DNA from: Asaia bogorensis | Lineage (GTDB): Bacteria > Pseudomonadota > Alphaproteobacteria > Acetobacterales > Acetobacteraceae | Direction of reading: 5' to 3' | Assembly: GCA_945886995.1 (NCBI GenBank) | Contig: CAMCZJ010000202.1 | Location: 1-5,478 of the forward strand | DNA length: 5,478 nucleotides | In this document: positions 1 through 5,478 of the stretch, piece after piece | Position numbering within the stretch: position 1 is the first letter of the stretch | Layout: each line of letters starts with the position of its first letter | Made by a program: the position numbers and the translations under genes | Notes under the pieces: model-generated | The model's input: the letters and a program-made list of their open reading frames with translations, nothing else | Told to the model about the DNA's origin: nothing | Databases searched by the model: none

Positions 1-706
1 GCTGGCCCGCGCGCATGGCTTGCAAGCTATCGCCAAAGCCGCTTTCCGCTGGGCCGTAATCAATCAGCAAAGCCGCGCCGCCATGGCGGGCAAGCCGCGC
101 GCCAAGGCAAGCTGCGAAGCCAAGTGCCGCTTCATTCACTTCGCGCACGGCACCTTCGGGCGCGGCCTCGGGCGCGGCAAGATCGCTCGGCATTTCAACA
201 AAGGAACCATCAGCAACGAAGCGTTCACGCCAAGCGACCCCGCGACGAACAAATTGCCGAATTGGCAACGCATCCAGAAACTCATTGGCCAGCAAGATCA
301 TGGGCGCTTCTGGCAGTGTGCCCACATCCTCATGCCAGGCAGCCACAGCATCACCCAATTTCGCGGCCTGCGCTTCACGCAAGCGCGGTGATGTTTCTAC
401 CAGATGCACGCGCAAGGCCGCGCGAAAATCCGGCATCATTTCGGCAATGGCGCGTAGCGCATCCGCCATCAGGCTGCCGCGCCCGGGCCCGCATTCCACC
501 AGCAGCACTGGATCAGGCCGGCCCATGGCCTGCCAGGTGACTGCCGCCCATAGCCCGAGACATTCACCAAAAGCCTGAGATATCTCCGGCGATGTCGCGA
601 AATCCTGAAATGGATCATGCGCCGCGTAATAGGCCGCTGCGGCGCGTGCCATAAAATGGTCAAGCCGTTCGGGGTGATGCGATGGGTCTTGGTCTCTTTC
701 CGTCAC
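1..706 (-). CDS. Class I SAM-dependent methyltransferase, MidA/NDUFAF7 family (COG1565), 3' end missing
   Basis: The frame is open for 235 codons and runs off the left edge. Visible motifs are SPEISQAFGE (residues 39-48), the SAM-binding motif I LVECGPGRGSLM (69-80), LVETSPRLREAQ (102-113), ANEFLDALPIRQF (140-152) and LIDYG (214-218) followed by GDSLQA. This set is diagnostic for the MidA/NDUFAF7 family. The mitochondrial member methylates an arginine of a complex I subunit and is needed for complex I assembly; the bacterial substrate is generally not established, so a protein-arginine methyltransferase role here is inference. I chose GTG at 706 because family-like sequence (RLDHFMARAAAAYYAAHDPF) begins at about residue 14, before the first in-frame ATG at 652. 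Neither start has a clear Shine-Dalgarno. Family members usually have a longer head and a glycine-rich stretch before the SPEIS motif; here that part is shorter. It lies 43 bp after the maeB stop on the same strand, so co-transcription is possible. Confidence 0.88.
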   Translation of the reverse strand, partial: MTERDQDPSHHPERLDHFMARAAAAYYAAHDPFQDFATSPEISQAFGECLGLWAAVTWQAMGRPDPVLLVECGPGRGSLMADALRAIAEMMPDFRAALRVHLVETSPRLREAQAAKLGDAVAAWHEDVGTLPEAPMILLANEFLDALPIRQFVRRGVAWRERFVADGSFVEMPSDLAAPEAAPEGAVREVNEAALGFAACLGARLARHGGAALLIDYGPAESGFGDSLQAMRAGQ

Positions 707-735
707 ATCACACCCAAAATTCGTCAGCCTGCCTG

Positions 736-760
736 AAAAGCGCGCGCCCCTAACCGCGCG
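736..760 (-). terminator. Weak terminator-like hairpin at the end of maeB
   Basis: On the minus strand, CGCGCG (760-755) can pair with CGCGCG (746-741) around an 8-nt loop that contains the maeB stop codon. One C and then TTTT (739-736) follow. The stem is only 6 bp and the T run is short. It may be a partial attenuator between maeB and the methyltransferase gene, or simply a chance pairing in GC-rich DNA. Confidence 0.2.
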
Positions 761-3053
761 GCACGGCGGCATGCGCCGCCAAGCAGGCCACATCCACCAT
801 CTGATTGACGCCCGCCTGCATCGGCACGATTTGCGCCGAATGCGAAAGCCCGGTCAGCAGCGGCCCGATCACCGTACTGCTGGTAAGCTGCGGCACCGCG
901 CGCGTCAGGATATGCGCGGCGTGAATACCCGGCATGATCAGCACATTGGCCGGCCCGGTCAGGCGGCAGAAGGGATAAAGCGCGGCCCGCAGCGCTGGGT
1001 CCAGCGCGACATCGGCGGACATTTCACCATCGAATTCAAAATCAGCACCACGTTCAGTCAGCAGCTTCACCGCTTCACGAATACTGCCGGGAATGGTGCC
1101 GCGCGGATCACCAAAGGTGGAGAATGAAAGGAAGGCCACGCGCGGTTCCATCCCCAAGCGCCGTGCCGCAGCGGCAGAACCGCGTGCTATGCCGGCCAAA
1201 GTCGCTGCATCCGGCCTTTCATGAATGGCGGTATCCGCAACCAGCACCGTGCCCGCCTGACGTGAAATGATGATGGAAACCCCGAAAGCGACGCGCCCCG
1301 GCACCGGGTCTATCGCCATGCTGATGCCTTCAAGCGCGGCAGAATAGGAACGCGTGGTGCCGGTGACCACCGCATCCGCATCACCGGTTGCGACCATGCA
1401 GGCGGCAAAGACATTGCGGTCCTGGTTCACCAGGCGCTGGCAATCACGCTGCAGGAAGCCATCGCGCTGCCGCTTTTCATAAAGGAATTCCGCATACCGC
1501 CGCGTGGAATCCGAAAGCCGCGCATTCTGGATTTCAATGCCATCGGGCAGCGGAATGCCGATGGCATTGGCCACCGCCTCAATACGATCTTCCCGTCCAA
1601 CCAATACCGGTGTGCCATAGCCCGCATTGCGGAAGGCGATCGCGGCGCGAATCACTTTTTCCTCCTCGCCTTCGGCAAACACCACCCGCTTCGGGTTCTG
1701 CCGCACGCTTTCCGCAATGGCTTCCAGCGCGCCCACGGTTGCATCAAGCCGGTTCGCCAAATCGCGCGCATAGCGTTGCAGATCCGCCAAGGGCTTGCGC
1801 GCCACCCCGCTATCCATCGCGGCCTTCGCGACTGCTGGTGAAACGCGTGAAATCAGCCGCGGATCGAAAGCGTTGGGAATAATGTATTCCGGGCCGAAGC
1901 GGAGCGCCTTGCCCGCACCCGCGCCCGAGACTTCTTCCGGCACATCTTCCCGCGCCAGCATGGCGAGCGATTCAGCCGCGGCGATTTTCATCGCGTCATT
2001 GATGGTGGAAGCGCGCACATCCAAGGCGCCACGGAAGATAAAGGGAAAGCCCAGAACATTATTGACCTGGTTCGGGTAATCCGAACGCCCGGTCGCGATG
2101 ATGCAATCGGGCCGCGCCGCACGCGCCTCATCCGGCGTGATTTCCGGATCGGGATTGGCCATGGCGAAAATGATCGGCTTCGGCGCCATGGCCCTGATCA
2201 TCTCAGGCGTCAGCGCGCCCTTCACGGAAAGGCCGAAAAACACATCCGCGCCATCCAAGGCTTGCGTCAGCGTGCGCGCGGAAGTGGTCACGGCATGGGC
2301 GGACTTCCACTGATTCATGCCTTCCTGACGGCCACGCCAGATCACGCCCTTGGTATCGCACAGGATCACGTTTTCGGGCCGCATGCCCATGGCCTTCACC
2401 AGCTCAGCACAGGCAATGGAAGCCGCACCCGCGCCATTGATGACAAGCTTCGTCGTCTTCAAATCGCGCCCGGTCAGATGGCAGGCATTGATCAGGCCGG
2501 CGGCGGCGACAATCGCGGTGCCATGCTGGTCATCATGAAATACCGGAATATCCATCAATTCGCGCAGGCGCTGTTCAATCACAAAGCATTCCGGTGCCTT
2601 GATGTCTTCCAGATTGATGCCGCCAAAGGTTGGGCCCAAATAGCGCACGGCATTGATGAAAGCGTCAGGGTCTTCCGTATCCACGCAAAGATCCATGGAA
2701 TCCACATCGGCAAAGCGCTTGAACAAAGCGGCCTTGCCTTCCATCACGGGCTTCGATGCAAGTGCACCCAGATTGCCAAGCCCCAGCACGGCTGTGCCAT
2801 TGGAAATCACGGCCACGAAATTGCCCTTCGCCGTGTAGTCATAGGCAAGGCTTGGGTCACGATGGATGTGTAGGCAAGGCTCCGCGACGCCCGGTGAATA
2901 GGCCAGGCTCAAATCCCGCGCCGTGATCAAGGGCTTGGTCAGCCGGATTTCAAGCTTACCGGGCCGGCCTTCGCGGTGCATCGCCAACGCTTCTTCGGCG
3001 GTGACGCGCGCCGTGCGCGTATCTTCAACCGGCGTTTTTTTCGCGTCATCCAT
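750..3053 (-). CDS. maeB: NADP-type malic enzyme with C-terminal phosphotransacetylase-like domain (MaeB)
   Basis: It catalyses oxidative decarboxylation of malate to pyruvate with CO2 release, normally reducing NADP+, in the cytoplasm. Numbered from the ATG at 3053 (767 aa; E. coli MaeB is about 760), the malic N-terminal domain carries AYSPGVAEP (51-59, catalytic Tyr52) and SKPVMEGK with the probable catalytic Lys101. The acidic metal-binding segments are LEDIKAPECF (148-157) and FHDDQHGTA (172-180). The dinucleotide fold shows GAGAAS (207-212), then NPDPEI (300-305) and SDYPNQVNN (324-332). From about residue 442 to the end is the PTA-like domain (FAEGEEEKV, VVTGTTRSYS, YPFCRLTGPANVLIMPGIHAAHI). 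In MaeB proteins this part is regulatory, sensing acetyl-CoA and similar metabolites, not an active phosphotransacetylase. Coenzyme choice (NADP versus NAD) cannot be proved from sequence. A GTG three codons upstream (3062) is an alternative start, but it sits only 2 nt from the GAGGAG site, so the ATG is preferred. No convincing promoter was seen in the 90 bp upstream; it may be read through from the binding-protein gene. Confidence 0.96.
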   Translation of the reverse strand: MDDAKKTPVEDTRTARVTAEEALAMHREGRPGKLEIRLTKPLITARDLSLAYSPGVAEPCLHIHRDPSLAYDYTAKGNFVAVISNGTAVLGLGNLGALASKPVMEGKAALFKRFADVDSMDLCVDTEDPDAFINAVRYLGPTFGGINLEDIKAPECFVIEQRLRELMDIPVFHDDQHGTAIVAAAGLINACHLTGRDLKTTKLVINGAGAASIACAELVKAMGMRPENVILCDTKGVIWRGRQEGMNQWKSAHAVTTSARTLTQALDGADVFFGLSVKGALTPEMIRAMAPKPIIFAMANPDPEITPDEARAARPDCIIATGRSDYPNQVNNVLGFPFIFRGALDVRASTINDAMKIAAAESLAMLAREDVPEEVSGAGAGKALRFGPEYIIPNAFDPRLISRVSPAVAKAAMDSGVARKPLADLQRYARDLANRLDATVGALEAIAESVRQNPKRVVFAEGEEEKVIRAAIAFRNAGYGTPVLVGREDRIEAVANAIGIPLPDGIEIQNARLSDSTRRYAEFLYEKRQRDGFLQRDCQRLVNQDRNVFAACMVATGDADAVVTGTTRSYSAALEGISMAIDPVPGRVAFGVSIIISRQAGTVLVADTAIHERPDAATLAGIARGSAAAARRLGMEPRVAFLSFSTFGDPRGTIPGSIREAVKLLTERGADFEFDGEMSADVALDPALRAALYPFCRLTGPANVLIMPGIHAAHILTRAVPQLTSSTVIGPLLTGLSHSAQIVPMQAGVNQMVDVACLAAHAAVPRG

Positions 3054-3064
3054 TCTGGTCACTA

Positions 3065-3070
3065 CTCCTC
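3065..3070 (-). promoter_or_regulatory. Ribosome binding site of maeB (start-deciding)
   Basis: GAGGAG on the minus strand. It is 11 nt from the ATG at 3053, which is long but workable, and only 2 nt from the in-frame GTG at 3062, which is too close. This favours the ATG, though not decisively. Confidence 0.6.
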
Positions 3071-3143
3071 AAACCAGCCTCATCATGCCGTGTTGTGGCC
3101 CGCGCCGCGAGCCCCTGGCTTCGCAGGCGCAGCAAATCGTGCC

Positions 3144-4733
3144 TCACACCCGCCGGACATTCCAGGGATAGGGCGATGACCCCTGCAAAATCCCGGTGAT
3201 ATTGCGCCGGAAAGCAGTCCTGATCGTGAATTGGCCAAGCGGGATGAAGGCCGCATCTTCCAGCGCCAAACGCCCAAGGCGGGACGCAAGCCGCTTTTGC
3301 TCGGCCTCATTCGGCGCGAAAAGCCAGGATTCGGCCAGCGCTTCCGCCTCATCACTTTTCCACCAGCCAAACCAGCCACCCGTGCCCTGGCCACGCACCA
3401 GGAAGGACACGGCGGGATTGGCCCAGGCGGTGGCACCCCCGGTGGTATGCAGGATGGACCAACCACCGCGATCCACGGTCTCGCGATTGCTCCGCCGCTG
3501 CACCACCGTACCCCAATCGCTCTCGGCCAAATCAATATTCATGCCGATCCGCTTCAGCCGATCGGCGGTCACCTGGCCAAGCGGCCCGATATCCGGAAAA
3601 TCTGTCGGATTGATCACAACAACGCGCTGATTGGCATAGCCCGCTTCACGCAAAGCGGCGCGGGCGCGGTCCAGATCGCCCGGCATCATCGCCTCACCCG
3701 AATCCTCGTAATAGGGGGTGTGGCGCGGCCAAAGGCTGCGGCAGAGCGCCCAGTCCGTGCGATCATCCCCGCGCGATGCCCGCATGTAATCTTCCTGCAA
3801 AACCGAAAGCCGGACAGCGCGGCGAACGCGCGCATCATCAAAGGGTGGGTGCAGGTTATTCATGCGCAGCACGGCAAGGCGGCCGGCGGTATCAGACACT
3901 TCGCGCCGCACATCACGCGCGCGGGCCAGCAGCGGCTGCAAATCCGGATGCGGCCTTTCCCACCAATCAACCTCGCCATTCTGCAAAGCCGCCGCCGCTG
4001 TCGCGGGGTCTGGCAGGATATGCCATTCAATGCGCCGGAAATGCGCAATTTTCGCGCCCGATGTCCAGGAAGGCGCTTCCTGGCGCGGCTGATAGGCATC
4101 AAACTTCTCATACACCACGCGGCTGCCGGAGTTATATTCGCCGGCGATGAAGCGATAAGGGCCCGATCCGATCATCTCCGTGACACCGCGATTGGGATCA
4201 GTCTCGGCCAGGCGTTCGGGCATGATGAAGGGCACGGCGGCATCCGGCTTGGCCAGCGCATCCAGCAACAAGGGGAAGGCGCGCTTCAGGCGGATTTCGA
4301 TGGTGCGGTCATCCACCGCGCGCCATTCATCCACCTGGCGCGCCAGCAATTGGCCGAAGGGCTCACGCGCACACCAGCGCTTCAGGCTTGCGATGCAATC
4401 GCGGGCGCGCACGGGTTCCCCATCATGGAAACGCAAACCGACGCGCAGCGTAATGCGCCAGCGCTTGCCATCATCCAGGGCCTCAGCGCCTTCGGCCATT
4501 TGCGGCCTTGGCTTCAATTCCGCATCCACGCCAAAAAGCGTGTCAAAGACATGCCAGCCGTGATTGGCGGTCACGGTTGCCGTGGTGAAGACCGGGTCCA
4601 GCACGCTCAGATTGGCCTGCGGCACGAAGCGGAGCGTCTGCGCACGCATATCCTGCGCGAGTGACGGCGCGGGTAGTGCCGCCGCCGCCCCCATCGCCAG
4701 GATTGATCTGCGGCCAATACCGGAAGCTGTCAT
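3144..4733 (-). CDS. ABC-transporter periplasmic solute-binding protein, family 5 (SBP_bac_5; peptide/opine/nickel type)
   Basis: A 529-residue protein of the usual length for family 5 binding proteins, which capture oligopeptides or other solutes in the periplasm and deliver them to an ABC importer. Residues 1-26 are an export signal: GRRSILAMG (7-15) resembles a twin-arginine motif, followed by an Ala-rich hydrophobic stretch and a likely cut after PSLA (23-26). There is no lipobox cysteine, so the mature protein should be soluble. Family hallmarks are WRITLRVGLRFHDGEPVRA (92-110), the MIGSGPYRFIAGEY segment (187-200), DARVRRAVRLSV (300-311) and the C-terminal AFIPLGQF (495-502). The ATG at 4733 is well supported by AGGAGG 5 nt upstream. 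No permease or ATPase gene lies in the window, so it looks like an orphan binding protein and its ligand cannot be named. The gene is divergent from mutS and is followed about 90 bp later by maeB. The signal motif lacks the usual Phe after RRx, so Sec export is also possible. Confidence 0.93.
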   Translation of the reverse strand: MTASGIGRRSILAMGAAAALPAPSLAQDMRAQTLRFVPQANLSVLDPVFTTATVTANHGWHVFDTLFGVDAELKPRPQMAEGAEALDDGKRWRITLRVGLRFHDGEPVRARDCIASLKRWCAREPFGQLLARQVDEWRAVDDRTIEIRLKRAFPLLLDALAKPDAAVPFIMPERLAETDPNRGVTEMIGSGPYRFIAGEYNSGSRVVYEKFDAYQPRQEAPSWTSGAKIAHFRRIEWHILPDPATAAAALQNGEVDWWERPHPDLQPLLARARDVRREVSDTAGRLAVLRMNNLHPPFDDARVRRAVRLSVLQEDYMRASRGDDRTDWALCRSLWPRHTPYYEDSGEAMMPGDLDRARAALREAGYANQRVVVINPTDFPDIGPLGQVTADRLKRIGMNIDLAESDWGTVVQRRSNRETVDRGGWSILHTTGGATAWANPAVSFLVRGQGTGGWFGWWKSDEAEALAESWLFAPNEAEQKRLASRLGRLALEDAAFIPLGQFTIRTAFRRNITGILQGSSPYPWNVRRV

Positions 4734-4738
4734 GGGAA

Positions 4739-4744
4739 CCTCCT
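4739..4744 (-). promoter_or_regulatory. Strong Shine-Dalgarno of the solute-binding protein gene
   Basis: A consensus AGGAGG on the minus strand ends 5 nt before the ATG at 4733. It fixes the start of the binding-protein gene and predicts efficient translation, in contrast to mutS across the same intergenic region, which has no such site. Confidence 0.8.
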
Positions 4745-4797
4745 CCCTGGTTGGTTCTTATTGCGGGGAGTTTGGAACCTTCAGCGCCAATGCGCCA

Positions 4798-4817
4798 GCC
4801 CAAGGTTTGGCTTGGGC
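4798..4817. repeat. Perfect 7-bp inverted repeat in the divergent intergenic region
   Basis: GCCCAAG (4798-4804), a 6-nt spacer GTTTGG, then CTTGGGC (4811-4817). It lies between the start codons of the binding-protein gene and mutS. No T run follows on either strand, so it is not an intrinsic terminator. It could be an operator, or an RNA hairpin in the binding-protein gene's leader; the sequence alone does not decide. Confidence 0.5.
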
Positions 4818-4835
4818 GCGCCCCGCCTGTATCCT
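4807..4835 (+). promoter_or_regulatory. Candidate sigma-70-type promoter of mutS
   Basis: TTGGCT (4807-4812) and TATCCT (4830-4835) are separated by exactly 17 bp, each matching four of six consensus bases. Transcription would begin at about 4842-4844, on or next to the mutS ATG, giving a leaderless or nearly leaderless mRNA. This agrees with the lack of a Shine-Dalgarno before mutS. The -35 overlaps the right part of the inverted repeat, and a 10-bp palindrome CCTGCGCAGG (4833-4842) abuts the -10. Matches of this quality occur by chance, so this is a hypothesis. Confidence 0.35.
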
Positions 4836-4843
4836 GCGCAGGC

Positions 4844-5478
4844 ATGCCCCCCGCCCAAGCCCCCTTAGGCCCGATTCCCGATGCCAGCGGCGCCACGCCG
4901 GCCATGGCCCAATGGTTCACCGCCAAGGCCACCCATCCGGATGCGCTGGTGTTTTTCCGCATGGGCGATTTCTATGAGCTGTTCTTCGCCGATGCCGAAG
5001 CCGCCGCCGCTGCCTTGAATATCGCGCTCTCTTTCAGGGGTGAGCATCGCGGCCAGAAAATCGCCATGTGTGGCGTGCCGGCCCATGCGCATGAAAGCTA
5101 TCTGGCGCGGCTGATCCGCCAAGGTTTTCGCGTTGCCATTTGCGATCAGATGGAAACGCCGGAACAGGCCAAGGCGCGCAAGGCGCCGACCATCCGGCGC
5201 GACATCACGCGGCTGGTGACGGCTGGCACCGTCACGGAAGAAACCCTGCTGGAAGCCGCGCGCCCAGCCTGGCTTTTGGCCCTCGCCCCCCTGGAAGACC
5301 GGATCGGCGCCGCCTGGCTTGATGTCTCGACCGGCGCCTTTGGCACGGAAACCCTGCCACGCGGCGAAGTCCAGGCCCTGCTTGCGCGCCTGGAACCGGC
5401 CGAAATCCTGGCCCCGGAAGGGGTTTTTGAAGGCGAAGTGGCAGCGCGTATCACGCCGGCTGACCCGCCACGCGATGC
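4844..5478 (+). CDS. mutS: DNA mismatch repair protein MutS, 5' part (3' end outside window)
   Basis: The first 211 residues of MutS, the ATPase clamp that recognises mispaired or unpaired bases and recruits MutL. The N-terminal mismatch-recognition domain is clear: HPDALVFFRMGDFYELFF (31-48) contains the Phe-x-Glu mismatch-reading motif (Phe43, Glu45). It is followed by KIAMCGVPAHAHESYLARL (72-90), GFRVAICDQMETPEQAK (94-110) and RRDITRLVTAGTVTEETLL (118-136). The connector domain starts around residue 140 (WLLALAP, then AAWLDVSTGAF). Clamp, ATPase and dimerisation domains lie beyond the right edge. The ATG at 4844 was chosen because it is the first start in frame and gives a head of normal length; ATG at 4904 (Met21) would still keep the domain. 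No Shine-Dalgarno is evident before either. The frame is intact, with codon use like its neighbours. Confidence 0.97.
   Translation, partial: MPPAQAPLGPIPDASGATPAMAQWFTAKATHPDALVFFRMGDFYELFFADAEAAAAALNIALSFRGEHRGQKIAMCGVPAHAHESYLARLIRQGFRVAICDQMETPEQAKARKAPTIRRDITRLVTAGTVTEETLLEAARPAWLLALAPLEDRIGAAWLDVSTGAFGTETLPRGEVQALLARLEPAEILAPEGVFEGEVAARITPADPPRD

Noticed and set aside
469..663. 64-codon open frame on the minus strand overlapping the methyltransferase gene
   Set aside because: It is out of frame with the clear MidA-family frame running through the same bases, and shows no motif of its own.
2262..2873. A 203-codon open frame on the plus strand inside maeB
   Set aside because: It lies wholly antisense to conserved malic enzyme motifs and its translation resembles no protein I know; it is a composition shadow.
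3069..3086. Five-codon mini-ORF (MMRLV, stop overlapping the maeB ribosome binding site) on the minus strand
   Set aside because: The stop position is suggestive of a translational-coupling leader, but there is no Shine-Dalgarno before it and it is too short to tell from chance.
3097..3113. GC-rich hairpin between the binding-protein gene and maeB (7-bp stem with one G-U pair, 3-nt loop)
   Set aside because: On the minus strand it is followed by ACAACACGG, not a T run, so it is not supported as an intrinsic terminator; such pairings are common in GC-rich spacers.
3231..4664. A 477-codon open frame on the plus strand, antisense to the solute-binding protein gene
   Set aside because: It has no recognisable domain, is rich in His, Arg, Ala and Gly as expected of the reverse strand of GC-rich coding DNA, and the opposite frame is a clear family 5 binding protein with signal peptide and ribosome binding site.
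4753..4779. GGTTC...GAACC inverted repeat in the divergent spacer
   Set aside because: Arms are only 5 bp and 17 bp apart, with no extension; not distinguishable from chance.

Overview
The window is GC-rich, densely coded bacterial chromosome with core-type genes. The protein sequences point to an alphaproteobacterium, most likely Rhodospirillales/Acetobacteraceae. The reasons are a MaeB-type malic enzyme with a fused phosphotransacetylase-like tail close to mutS, a MidA/NDUFAF7-type methyltransferase, and a solute-binding protein with a twin-arginine-like leader. The taxonomic placement is an inference from gene content, not a database result.

Layout, left to right. (1) 1-706, minus strand: the N-terminal 235 residues of a class I SAM-dependent methyltransferase of the MidA/NDUFAF7 (COG1565) family, cut by the left edge. 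(2) 750-3053, minus: complete maeB, encoding a malic enzyme fused to a PTA-like regulatory domain. (3) 3144-4733, minus: a complete family 5 ABC-transporter periplasmic solute-binding protein, with no permease or ATPase gene beside it. (4) 4734-4843: a 110-bp divergent intergenic region with a strong ribosome binding site for the binding protein, a perfect 7-bp inverted repeat, and a plausible but unproven promoter for mutS. (5) 4844-5478, plus: the first 211 codons of mutS, cut by the right edge.

The three minus-strand genes are close together (gaps of about 90 and 43 bp) and could be read from one transcript. Their roles (peptide or other solute capture, malate to pyruvate conversion, protein methylation linked to respiratory complex I) do not form an obvious pathway. 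mutS is transcribed divergently and starts DNA mismatch repair. All four reading frames are intact and have similar codon use.

I see no RNA gene, CRISPR array, insertion sequence, phage gene, toxin-antitoxin pair or defence system, and nothing I would call a new biological system. The points worth a second look are modest: an orphan binding-protein gene lying between maeB and mutS, a possible leaderless mutS promoter overlapping a dyad, loss of the PTA catalytic residues in MaeB, and a short-headed MidA homologue outside its common gene neighbourhood.
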